Source: Rachycentron canadum
Lineage: Eukaryota; Chordata; Actinopteri; Carangiformes; Rachycentridae
Assembly: GCA_038496675.1 (NCBI GenBank)
Contig: CM076660.1
Span: forward strand, 16,578,608-16,642,607
Length of the DNA: 64,000 nt
Direction of reading: 5' to 3'
Positions within the stretch are counted from its first letter, which is position 1; each line of letters starts with the position of its first letter. Shown here piece by piece: positions 43,916 through 55,748 of this stretch. The notes under the pieces are model-generated. The model was not told the DNA's origin. It ran no database searches and was given only the letters and a program-made list of their open reading frames with translations. A program made the position numbers and the translations under genes.

Positions 43916-46900
43916 TTTTAAATACAGTCTACACTTTGGGGAGCACCTAATTTTCCCTCTAGTGCCACTTAGCGTAATCAAAATGCACAATTAGACGTAA
44001 TTTTGCCAGTGTACCAATGTCTGTTCATGCATTTATAAAAGAACCAGGAAAGATAGTGAGATGCTAAATAATGAGTTGCATTTTCTAATCATTGTTGATC
44101 TATTAACTTAGCACTAATGAAGTTTGTTCAGGGAATTAATCAATTGAAGAAGACATTCATTCACTTCATACTACAAAATGATAAATAAATACGGTGTGAC
44201 AGACAGATGGTGATGGGCAAGAAAATTACAATCCAATTAACTCATGCAGAATTTTGTTTATTTTGTAGCAATCTGTTTGTTTCAGCATGTTTGTGGCGCG
44301 TGTACGACAGGGCAAGCTGGCTGCTGGTCCCTGTCCAGCAGGAGAATATACTGTATAACCACACCTTACACACCTTACAACCCGCCCAAAGGCAGGGGTA
44401 GCAGTGCAGAAGCAAAAAGAAACAGAATTGATTATGAGTAGTGTGGAAAGATGAAGACACTAACACATTGCCAGTTGTTGGGAGTAACAGATGGCTATAT
44501 TTCCATTTGGGAATGGGACAGATGCATTGATGAAATGATGTGCTGCAAGTGAACAAAGCTGCCAAACATCAGGTTTACATAGCAATCAGGTGGTCTCCTT
44601 GAATAAAAATAGAGAGTCTTTTTCTATGTATACATTGTGGCTGAATGTAATGTCACAAGCTGTGATGCTGCTGCTCCAGTGTCAGAAAATGCATTACAAC
44701 AGCTACTGTAAGTGATTTCATATGACAGTGGTCTGCTAAATTGTGGTTTGGAGTTTGCTGAAGATTCTTTTTGAACACACGAGCCTGTAGGGGTGTGTCA
44801 CTTTCTCGACGGCAGTCAGAGATGTCCCATATCTGTCACATGCATAAAGCGCGCACTGACGCATGGACGCAAACGCAGATGCACACATATGCATAAATAC
44901 ACAAAACAAACAAGCAAAAAAAAAAAAAAAAAGAAAACAGCTGTCCTCACAAACTTTGCTGATGACCACAACATCACCATCCCTGTCCAACAGACAGAAA
45001 CAGAAACCGAGACGGAAATGCCAACAAACAATCAGGGGGTTGAGAAATCTAGAGTGGAGAGGGCCATTTGCATTGGGAATTTTTTTTTTTTTTTTTTGAA
45101 TAAATAAACAACTTAACATGTCTCTGCCCTAAAAAAGTCATCAGCAATCAGTCAGACTACAGTCTGCGGGGAGATGAGGAGCGTTTACACAATGTCCCCT
45201 GAGGCCACAAGCTCAGCACAGACGTATATTACCTATTATAATTCTGCCTTTCCAACAGCAGGACACAACATGAGTTCATTTAAGGCCCACTTTCAAAGAA
45301 AGATTACGGTACCCAGCATACAGAAAACATTTCAAGTGTTGGAATTTATTTAGGGTATCATCTCCAGACAATATACTTATGGAAAAAGGAATCAAAATGA
45401 AAAACAGTATTGGTTTGGAATGAGAAATAAATTGAATCCTCACAGTGATCTTAAGCCTCACTATATCTCATCAGTTGCATGTGTAACTGACCACTGAATG
45501 TGTGGGTAAGAATTTCCCTGTAAACTACATTTTTATCAGCAATTGGTGCGACATAAGGACCGAATCTGACCTAAGGTCATTTCCACTTTTGAAACTCGAC
45601 ATAAAATTTTATCTCAAAGGCTGCATGAGATCAGGAGGTCCTGACGTCAGCAGTCTCCAAATTTATAAGCGGACAGCAGGAAAACCACCGCTTTGCTTTG
45701 CTTTTTTGGCATCATTAGTGTCGAGTCCAATTAGCGTCAATGTGAAGGTTGGAAATAGATGCACGGTGAAATGTGAGCACGCCTGTGGCAACATAAAATT
45801 TAGCAGAGTTTTAGATGCAATTTAGTTTTTATAAAGTGATGGGAATGAGTAGCTAGAGTAACAGACTTTATTTAGGGATGTATACTACCATTCCTGTTGT
45901 TTGCTTTAGAATTATTCTAACATGAATGTGGATACTACTTGTTTTTTCCTTTTGTGCAAATTTGTACCGCACAGACCTGCAAGGCCCATTTTGCCCATAT
46001 CTTTACCCACAAACTCTCTTTCCACAAGATATTTGAATGTGAATTCCCACTTTGGGGTAGATTAATATTTGTTATGCATTCTTTGGCCTTTTGAGTTAGG
46101 AGACAGTCACCCACCATGAAGGGTTAACAATAAAAATGCCCCACCATTGTCATGTTTAATTAACCTCCATTCCCTTGTCATGTAATGTAAATTGAAGTTG
46201 TGGATGGTATAGGAGGAGGGTCTCTCCCCCCTCCCCCCCTCCCCACATCTCCACTCCCTCATCTCTCACTTGCTATGCCTCTAGTTACTGTAACAGCATT
46301 CCCTCAGACCATTTCCACATCTATAATTAATTACTCCTGTCTCCATGCATTTCTTCACAAGAACACGTTCCTCTATCTCAAACTGGCCTGTGTAAATCTA
46401 CTTCTGCCTGCTCCTTGGTCTATCTCATCTACTTTCACCTGTAAATCCAGATACAAATTTGTGAATGACATTATCCAAACATTTGACTTTAGTTTATGAT
46501 TGTGCTCTGGCTCTTACTGGAGGATTAAGAGGAGTAAGGGGGGAAAAAATGGAAGAAAGAAAAATATAGAAAAAGACTTTTTTTTCTCAAAGACCATGGA
46601 TATCATAGACCCTTACAGCAATATTGTGGAGATGTACAACATGAGCTGGAAAATGAGTCAGGGATCAGAATCTAGCCTTTTATCCGCCTTGTTTCACTAA
46701 AGCAGCGGTCACCCAGGGAGAGAGAGAGCTTTCTAACATGCACACATCTTCTCTAACTGAAATTATGCACGCTGCTGTGTTTCACAGTCATCTTCATCGT
46801 CATCATCGCAATGCTGGTAAAAAAAAAAAAAGAAAAAAAGAAGCTAAATGTGTCTGTTTTTCAACTCTTTTCCCATAATTCTATCAACCACTTTTGCCTC

Positions 46901-49900
46901 AGTGCTGATGTATGGGAATCTTAGTGATATATACACAAGAGCAGGCTATATTATATTTCACCATTACTTGAGGATTCTTGCGGAGTCTAATGGCAGAGAG
47001 TGATGTTAGAGAAAGCAAAGATTGCCTGCGATAGTCTCTGCATCTGCACTATCCAGCATGATCAAACACATCTCATGATGGCCACCAGAGATAGTGGTGC
47101 TGAGCTGTGTTTACCACAACATCCTGGTTATATCTTTTTTTGCATGGGTACATACAGATGGGCCACAATATGCGCATGTTTGCATAGTATATAGATATGT
47201 ATGAATGCATTTGAATAAACGCTTGGAGCTATGAAGCAGAGCACTGCTCCCCATCACTACTGCTGGCATTCGACACAAAAGAAAACTAATTAATATGGTA
47301 ATGTCATGCTATCACATTAACTGATAATATATGGCATGCTTTGTTGCTTTGATTACACTGATTTGACCTTTGATCTCTAAATGACTGAATGAACTGAATT
47401 GATCAAATATGAGTGTAGTACACAAGGTTCATGTGACCTGGGGGTGACGCTACACATAACCACACTCATAGCCTCCAACAGCATCCCCACCTATCAACGA
47501 TCAGCAGGACTAATATAAGCTGGTATCAAGGTGGGTGGCATGAAACCACACATCAATGTTATTGTGTTGTTGTCTAAGATGCATTACCCTGTTGTGGTTA
47601 AAGTATGAACATTTTTGAAAGCATATATAACATTAATGAACATATCTGCACATATTTAGATGCCTACACCTCAGCTAAAAGTGTGTAACTGACCATGGCA
47701 CAGAAAATAACTGATATTAATAGCAACATGCACATTTGTTTACTGTAAATTGTTCAAAACTAACTCAAACAATATGTTTCATGAAAAAAGGGGACACATT
47801 TACAGGTGCATTTATGCTCATGAATGCAATGTGACAGCTGCTGATTATTAGGAAAAAAAGCATGGACGTCTGCAGTGTCTAAAACAAGACACATCATTTC
47901 AATAAAACACCACAAAGTAAGTCATAATCAACTGATATGTGTTAATCCTCTATGTTTAGGATTTTTTTTTCTTTTTCATTTAGTATGGATCACAATATTT
48001 ATCTTGCTGTAATACAATTTCCACATGTTACAAGGTTTAACGATATAAAATGTAAAACATCTGTCATTTATTTATTTGAAGCATTAATATGCACATGAAC
48101 GTATCCAGGGCAACCCCCCTACTGGAAATATGTTCCCACACACATGTTTGCATTTGTTTATTAGCTGCCAAGAATTTTAACCAGGATACAGAGTCCTTGA
48201 TACTTACTGGTCAACATAACTACAGATTCAATGCATCAGTACCTTAGATAGCCACTATGCTGATGTATCAATCAGGCCTTCCACCAGGACCCAGGTATAT
48301 CTCCAGTAACCCTGAACCCCTCCTACCTCCATCCCAGCCCCCAACCAATGCTTCACTGAGCAGCTTAGACGATTATTCACCCCAAATCTCTGTTAATCAC
48401 ATCCACAGCACAACCCCTGGTAAGCCCAAGGCCACCCAGCACAGATTCTGTATGTACTGTATGTTGGGGCTGGAAGGGAGCAGCTGTTGGTGGCTGTTGC
48501 TGACCTGCTGCTCTCCAACACCTTCCCAGGGTCTCTTTCTTCCCTTTCCATCACATGGAGCGTCAAAGCAGATTAAAATACACCATCCATCAGAAGAAAG
48601 ACTGTTGTGCCACTTCATAAAATGGCATCAATTTTTTATATATGACATTTCCATAGAGAAATGGGTATGGAAAGTCAGTCTAATCTTCCAGTGATCGCCC
48701 ATCATGGGGTGATCAGTCTCCAGTGAGAGAGCACGTAGTTCTATGTGTGAACACACACATGCATATTCATAAACCTGCTGGAGAAGGTACACATTGCTAC
48801 ACACAGAGGGAGGTCCTGTACGTGCGCAGACACACAATCACACATAACATCTCTTTCTCTCCCACACACACATAGATAAGATAAACCTGCTCAATCCATC
48901 AACATGTTTAAGCTGCAGAGATTCCTTTCTCAAGTTACTCATCTCTCTCTTCTGTCATCCTCTGTCAGTCTTCCTCTCTATTTTTTCAACCACACTCCCA
49001 TTTATAGTGTATTTTGTGAAACAAAGGAGGCCTCTTCAAACAGTTCTGTTCATCCACATACCTCAGTACAAGTCCCAACTATCATTCTCCTCCATAGCAA
49101 TCTATCCTATCTCCACTCTGCAGTATGCATGCAGTGCTTTTTAGAATGAATCTATAGCCGAGGTCCGACAGAAAGTCATGGAACAGACAAATGTAGCTGT
49201 TCATTATTTGAGCAGGGTGTGTGGTGCACTGGTTGACAAAATAACTGTAAATACTGACATGGCTAATCTCAGCACAGCTGTTAGTATTAGGTCCTTTAAT
49301 CCTGGTCCAGATCGGTGATGTGCTCACACTGGCTTGGGGACAGATGAGCAACAGCCACCAGGCTGCCAAGTGGGCTAAAGGCATCAGACTGGCCTGACGC
49401 TCCCTTTCAGACATGATAAGCTGTGAATCTGTGGGTCCTGGAGAGCAGCCCCAAACACCACAGTCTTTGTGCTGCATCGTACAGCCCTGCGACTGAATAT
49501 GACTGACACTGCTGCAATCTCACTGCACAACAAATCTCTCAGATGTATTTTGTAAGTTTTTTTTTATCACAAACATAGCGGTGGCTGAGAAACAACACGC
49601 CCTCTTGTGAACAGAGGGAAGGCACAGGACAGATACTGGTATTTTCTCTTCAACACAACACAACATTTGCAACTCCGCTACATTGTAACTATTTCCACAA
49701 TTAGACGATGGACGCGCACAAGTTTTCTTTTAAATAATGTTCTTTCATTTTGATGAAACTTAATGAAGTCTCAAGTTGTTTGAACATCCAAGAGTCAGTG
49801 CACCTCTGTCTGACTGAAGTATGACTGACAAAAGCAACAATTAAACCAATGCTGGCAGCTTTTTCTAATGTATAAGCAAACTTGTTCAATATTATTAGCA

Positions 49901-50936
49901 GCTCTTGTCTCTCTCTTCATATTACAGACACAATAAAAATCAATTTAGGCATGACAGCTACATGTGACATGTATCAGTACAGTTAGCTCAGATGATCTCC
50001 ACATACAAAGGGATCAGACCCATTTCTAGTCCCATGTCTTATCTGATTTTATCAAAATCAAATTGTATTTGTTGACGCGTTCATAAACCTGTCAATCAGA
50101 GCTGTAACTGACATGCTATCTATCACTCATCACAGAGAGCTCCCCATGATGAAATACAGTCCACAACACAGATGGTTCTTTCTGCTGCAGGCAGTGTAAT
50201 AAGCCTTTAAATCATGGTAAAAATGACTGCTGTGAGAGGCTGACTCTGCAGCATGAAGTGCTGCACTTCTCTGTTGCTGACATACCGGAGCCAGTCTGCA
50301 CTGAGTTTACTGTCTGATCTGCATACAACGCCATGTGCCAAATTGAATTGTCTGAGGTCAGACGAACAAGAGTGAGGAAGAGACAAGACAACATCTGTGT
50401 CACGTATCAGGAAGAAGTAAGAAGAAAGGTCAGAAGTGTGAGGTGTGCAATAAATGACTGACAGATGCAAGCATAGGCATGGATGCCAAACCATATTCTC
50501 TAGGTACAAGGCGTAAGGAAACTGACAATCCTTTCTTAATCTTCTGGATAAGGAAAATCAACCAACACCCCCACAGCATACAAACAGACAGTGCAAACAA
50601 AATATACCCAGTTGGCTCCCGCAGCCTGGCTCCCATCAATTCACTATTGAAATTCATAGATTATTCATCACACTAACTATGAAACTGAAAAACGGCATCA
50701 AAACTGGGTAGCGGTGGTTATACTGAAATTTAAATGTAATTCAGCATTTCTAAAATAGAGTGATATTGAATAAAGCAAAGCTGAGCTCAGACAAATTACT
50801 TGGTATGTACAAGTGCCAAAATGCTTTTATGATTTTGAACATTTACTTCACTGACTTTTAAAAAGCATGCAGTTCTAGAAAAGCCAAAACAAATGAACAG
50901 GTTTTCCTTTTGGCGCTAATTATCGAATCGTCTAAT

Positions 50937-50964
50937 CCTTTCAAAGCACCCGTGCTCTGAAAGG
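50937..50964. repeat. 13-bp near-perfect inverted repeat
   Basis: CCTTTCAAAGCAC and GTGCTCTGAAAGG with a 2-base spacer and one mismatch. It lies in an AT-rich single-copy stretch with several TAATTA-type sites. Confidence 0.8.
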
Positions 50965-51930
50965 AACCAGACTGCAATTAATTATCATTATTATTATTTT
51001 TCTTCTGCTTACAATTTTAGTCTAATTTGGTGCTTTTTAAGGAGAGCAAAACTTGAGAGGGTAAAAGTTGTAAAAAGAGGAGGAAAAAGGAGAAATGAAT
51101 AAGGGGTCAATTAATAAAAACAAACTTTTTACAGTTAATAAAGCTGCATTAGGTTCCCTCCACTACAAAGACTGCACTTATGATTGTTAAGTTGCTCCAA
51201 TTACTGGCTGGCGGAGGCATTCGCGAAAAGCACCATTAACCCCAGCATCCGAAGAAACAGAAAACAGCCGGGTGTTTTCTCTCAGGGAATGTAATTGATG
51301 AGACACCGTGGAACAACACACCCACTGGAGCATCCAGTCCCACGGCAAATTATTACTTGGCTTACAGTATGTGTGGAGTCTACCTGGATGCTGCTTTCAT
51401 AATATTCCTGGATATAGTATAGAATATTTTCAGAGTGTTCTTTGAATGAGATACGTGGAATAAATACACTAAGGTTAATACCAAAAAACGTATTATTCTT
51501 AATAAATTGTTGTATGTGATTTATGAAATTGTGCATGTAATTGAGTAATAAATATAATTTGGAGTGACGATTAACATGTGCATGTGCATTTCAGAAATTC
51601 ACTTTTCTTGGCAGTGATGTCAGTAAATACAGCTGCATTCAAAGCGTGTTCAGTAGATAGCCTAATCCACATAGCAGCAGAGGAATCATCCTTCAGACTG
51701 AGTCTCAGTCCTGAACCTGTACACATCACTGCTGCTCTTTTCCAAATTCTCTGAATCCAAGGCTGCATGCAAATAAGCCATTTCTGTTTTAAAGTATCTG
51801 TGTATATTGAAGTCTGTGTCAGAATATAATCCATAGGGTGAGTGATGTGTGAAAAGTTTACTTTGCTGAAAATGGAAAAAAAGAAGACTACTAGGGCAGC
51901 ACTAAGTGGCCAAACAAAACAGGTCACCAA

Positions 51931-52190
51931 GAAGCTCCTGGGCTTGAATTGAGTTTGCGTGTTCTTCCTGTTTCTGTTATGTTTCTGGTCTCCTCTGGGT
52001 CCTCTGGTTTTCTCCTGCAGCCCAAAGACAAGCAGGTAAGGTGAATTGGAAACTCTAAATTGCCTGTAGGTGTGAATATGTTGTCAGTCCATGTGTGTGT
52101 TATCCAGGAGAAAGACTTATATTAACAGTGCCTCTCAACAGGTGTCCGCTGTGATAGACTCCAGCCTCTTACCCTGGCTTGAATAAGAAA
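51931..52190 (+). mobile_element. Retroposon tail (LINE/SINE 3' end of teleost type)
   Basis: Reads like the widespread fish retroposon 3' end: a GTGTTCTTCCTGTTTCTG-like start, TCTCCTGCAGCCCAAAGACA, AGCAGGTAAGGTGAATTGG, AAACTCTAAATTGCC, TAGGTGTGAATATG, then GATAGACTCCAGCC and an AATAAG end. This pattern is shared by several L2/Rex-like LINE and SINE families; I cannot tell which. Old copy, non-coding. Confidence 0.7.
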
Positions 52191-52650
52191 TTTTGAGATA
52201 TTTTAACAGTAGTGGTAGTATTACTAATTAGATTATTGCTCTTTGTATGGCTTTAGGGAAGGCATTGTCCCTCAGCCTGTCTTTTGGTCTACTACTTTGA
52301 CCCTGAGTGAAATATCTCAACATAGTCTGTATTTTTGCTAATCCTGTTACTTTTCATCTTGTGCCACATTAGAATATTCATGGTCCTTGCAGGATGAAAC
52401 ATTGAGCTTGGTGAACCTCAGCCTTTTCCTCTACATTAACTGCATGGCAAGGTCCTTGTCCTTAAGGAAATACTTATTTCAAGCCAAACCGTAATCTTTT
52501 CCAAAGCTTCATCAAGTAGTTTTTGTGCCTAAGCCTGAACAACACTATGTTTATGATGGTAACCAGGAGAACAGAGGCACGGTACACCTGCCGCTAATAC
52601 GGTCCTAGGGGTCGCATCATAGGGAAGCCTATAATTGTTTAGGCTGGTGG

Positions 52651-52800
52651 ACTTTTAAGTGAACATGCTAAACTCAGATGGTGAATATGGCACCATAGCA
52701 ATATAACACCTGCTAAAAATCAGCATGTTAATATGATCATCGCTAGCATGTTAGCATTCTGACATTAGCTCTTAGCTCAAACTACCACTGTTCCCAAATT
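52651..52800 (+). repeat. Degenerate transposon fragment
   Basis: Contains CACCATAGCAATATAACACC, AATCAGCATGTTAATATG, CGCTAGCATGTTAGCATTC, the pattern of short GCTAACATG repeats typical of a common fish non-autonomous element. A similar motif set occurs around 42880-43000. Confidence 0.45.
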
Positions 52801-54518
52801 CCATTTCATAGCGCTGCGAGCGCGGTTGAAGCCTCTTGTTGTTAAACTGCTCCTTGTTAAATATGTGCTTTTTGATGACTCAGATAAAAGCCAGAGACAA
52901 AGACAAAAAGTGGTTTTAACTGACCAAATGAATGAAAATGTTATCCTCATTGAACAGGAGTGTACTGTAACTGTTAAAAAACTGAGGTTAGAGACTGTCA
53001 AGCATCATGCTAGTGTTATATAGAGCTAGGGTTAGGGCCTAGTTGGTTTATCAAAACTAGTTAGTGTTGGTTTATATCAGTTGTCTGCAGGAACACGTTT
53101 AGTTAGTTGTCTAAGAGTGAAAAATTGTACCTACTGGATGTTTTCTCTCATTTTAATAATTTCAATTTCAATTTGTCTTAATGTTATTGGTGATAGAACA
53201 AAGTTGCTGACAGCTGTTAATGCAAAGACATCACATGCTTTTGATGGAGAGCCAATTGTTAGTCCTTTTAAAATGAACAGTGCACACTGAAATTGAGGAA
53301 ATTTTTATCAGTAAAAGTCAGGTGAGAACGGTTCATGGATATACTGCGCTGTTGCAGCCAGATAGATTACTGTGGAGCTTGAAGGTCTCCAATATCTAGA
53401 ATCACATCTCTGCCCCCATTGGCTTAATGGACTGAATCCTATGGGAGCCTTCACTCCTGTGTCACTCTGCTGCACCACTTCTGGCACAACAAATTTTAAA
53501 AATATTACAGTCTGAAGGTGAGTGGACTCCACATTCCCTTTCAAAAGGCTATGATTTATCCTGTACGTGCAAGAATCTTCTTTCAGAGCATGCTTAAGAG
53601 CTTGAGGAATCTCATCCACCTCGTCAGCAATTTGGTGTAGGTATTAAACCACCCTCCACCCCCACCTCCCCCACTTATGATCTCTGTGCATGGGAGATAG
53701 GGGCAAAACATAATCAGCTCAGATAACCAGGCTGTCACAGAGGTGTAGGCTTCCGTATCTATCATTTTTGAGTTACATTTAAAAAAAGACACACTTTTTT
53801 CACTGGAAATTTTTCACTTAGCTCATTTGTCTTCAGCCTATGGAGGCTGTCACAATTATTGCCAAGCAAACAGGATTTCTTTGTTTCCTTATCATTTAAT
53901 TGATCAACAGAACGATCTGTAATAATGAATTGTTTCTTAGCAAATTCATAAATTACAGAGCGCAGCATGAAGTAACAACTTCATTAGCCGGGGCTTGAGG
54001 TTTTATCAGGATAAATGTTCATTATAGTGTTAGCTTGCATTCGCATTTCTATCTGCAAACCAATCAAATGCAATATTTCATAAAAATGAACATATTTCAT
54101 TGTAAGCAATTACTTCTGGATGTATACTCTACCCTAGACAGTGTGTACTCTTACTTCTTCGTTTGAGGGGCATGTATGAATTAGTAATAAGCACAGTGAT
54201 CCCCATGCTGCTAAATAGGTTAGAGGAAAGAATATATGATTATGTATGAGGGAAGACGGGGGTTGTGAAAGACAGCCCTACAGAATTTAAAAAAAAAAAA
54301 CAATGCCAGACAGCAAGATGTTAAGGGAGATACGATGTAGAGAGAGAGAGGAGTGCTTATTCTGGATGACTAGCTGTATAGTTCCAACCTTGGTGGGTGT
54401 GCTGTTGAGCGCTGCATGGCTGAGTTGAGCTGCAGTGCAACTTGCTATGGTTCACTCTTGAAACCCTCACCCACAGAGAGTTCCCCAACTGTCACATGCC
54501 AATGAACCACAGTAAACA

Positions 54519-54536
54519 ACACACACACACACGCAT

Positions 54537-54579
<43 letters not shown>
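54519..54579 (+). repeat. (AC)n microsatellite, interrupted
   Basis: Two AC blocks separated by ACGCATGCAC, about 60 bases in total, in the large 5' intron. Confidence 0.95.
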
Positions 54580-54580
<1 letters not shown>

Positions 54581-55038
54581 CAGAGCCATTTTCATTAACA
54601 GAACCACTGGCACACTCAGCCCAGCTGGTCTCTGAGTCGACACTGGAACTGCACATCTGGTGTCAATGCTCTGTTAGAGGGAGGCCATCTGGTTGGATGG
54701 AAGGAGGGGGAGGCAGGAATAGAGATGGGGAGTCAAAAGAGATTGGGGAGTTAACGAAAATAGGACTCTCATCGATACTGAACCATTCAACGTATGCACA
54801 TAAAAAAAAAATGGATCTGTTTGTGGAATGTGCTGTATCCTCTGCGTGCATTAGTCCTCTCCTGAGTAAGAGGATTAGATGTCAATGTCAGGTTTGCTCT
54901 CTGAGCATTTGGAGCTAATGGCTATGAACAGATAGCATGTTTAATGGCTCCAACTCCAACAGCAAAACACATCTTCTCAACATGAATAATGCTCCTCTAC
55001 ATTGTCCTCTGGCTTCCACTGTGGAGTTAATATTACAT

Positions 55039-55098
55039 AACATTAATAATTCTGATGTGTTTCCATGTAACATTAATAATTCTGATGTGTTTCCATGT
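55039..55098 (+). repeat. Tandem duplication of a 30-bp unit
   Basis: Two exact copies, 55039-55068 and 55069-55098, of a unit starting AACATTAATAATTCTGATG and ending CCATGT. Complete identity suggests a recent duplication. Confidence 0.95.
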
Positions 55099-55714
55099 GA
55101 CTTTGAATTACATTTTAACTTCCCTGTTCCTCTTGCTGTAACATTTTATGTTATTCAGTGTTGCAGTGGCTACCAGTCTGTTTGCATTAGAACACTGGCT
55201 GTTGAAGGCATGCCCATATAGAAGCCATGCAACGCTCCAATTAATTCTGTTGGGTTGCATCACTGGAAACTATATACGCAGAGCTGCACAGTGGATGATT
55301 GTACACGCCGCTTGACAGTGTCGCAGATAAGCTCAATCTAAAGCGGCAAACATGAAGCCAATGTGTAGATGCAAGAAAAAGCCACGACAAAATCATTTTA
55401 GTCACCTACTCTGCTGGAATGGCACAAGCCCAGAATAAGGCCCTGCAATAACCAGAGGGAGGACAGGTGCATAAATAGAGAACTACCTCTACTCTACTGA
55501 TTGCATTATTAATGAATCATAATGTCCTCTTTTTCATTTGCACTGACAACCGTTTGACCCCAACACTGATAAAGACGTGATGCACATTTAGGCCCCACAT
55601 TTATGTTAACATGAGGCAAAAGGTCAGAAAACGACCACAGAAACGCTTGGACACACCCGCAGTAATGCACTCATACTATAAGTTAAAGCTCATGTGCATT
55701 TATACATGTCTGCA

Positions 55715-55748
55715 AACACACACACACACAGACACACACACACACACA
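55715..55748 (+). repeat. (AC)n microsatellite with a GA interruption
   Basis: Two ACAC blocks split by one G, about 34 bases. Confidence 0.93.

Noticed and set aside
48257..48694. 145-codon plus-strand frame starting with a proline-rich segment
   Set aside because: The first part looks mildly protein-like, but there is no supporting exon structure and it becomes low-quality after about 60 codons.
49082..49477. 131-codon minus-strand frame
   Set aside because: No similarity I recognise and no paired splice sites or promoter context; open by chance in this length of DNA.
54442..54918. 158-codon plus-strand frame
   Set aside because: Largely produced by the AC microsatellite (His-Thr repeats); no domain or splice context.
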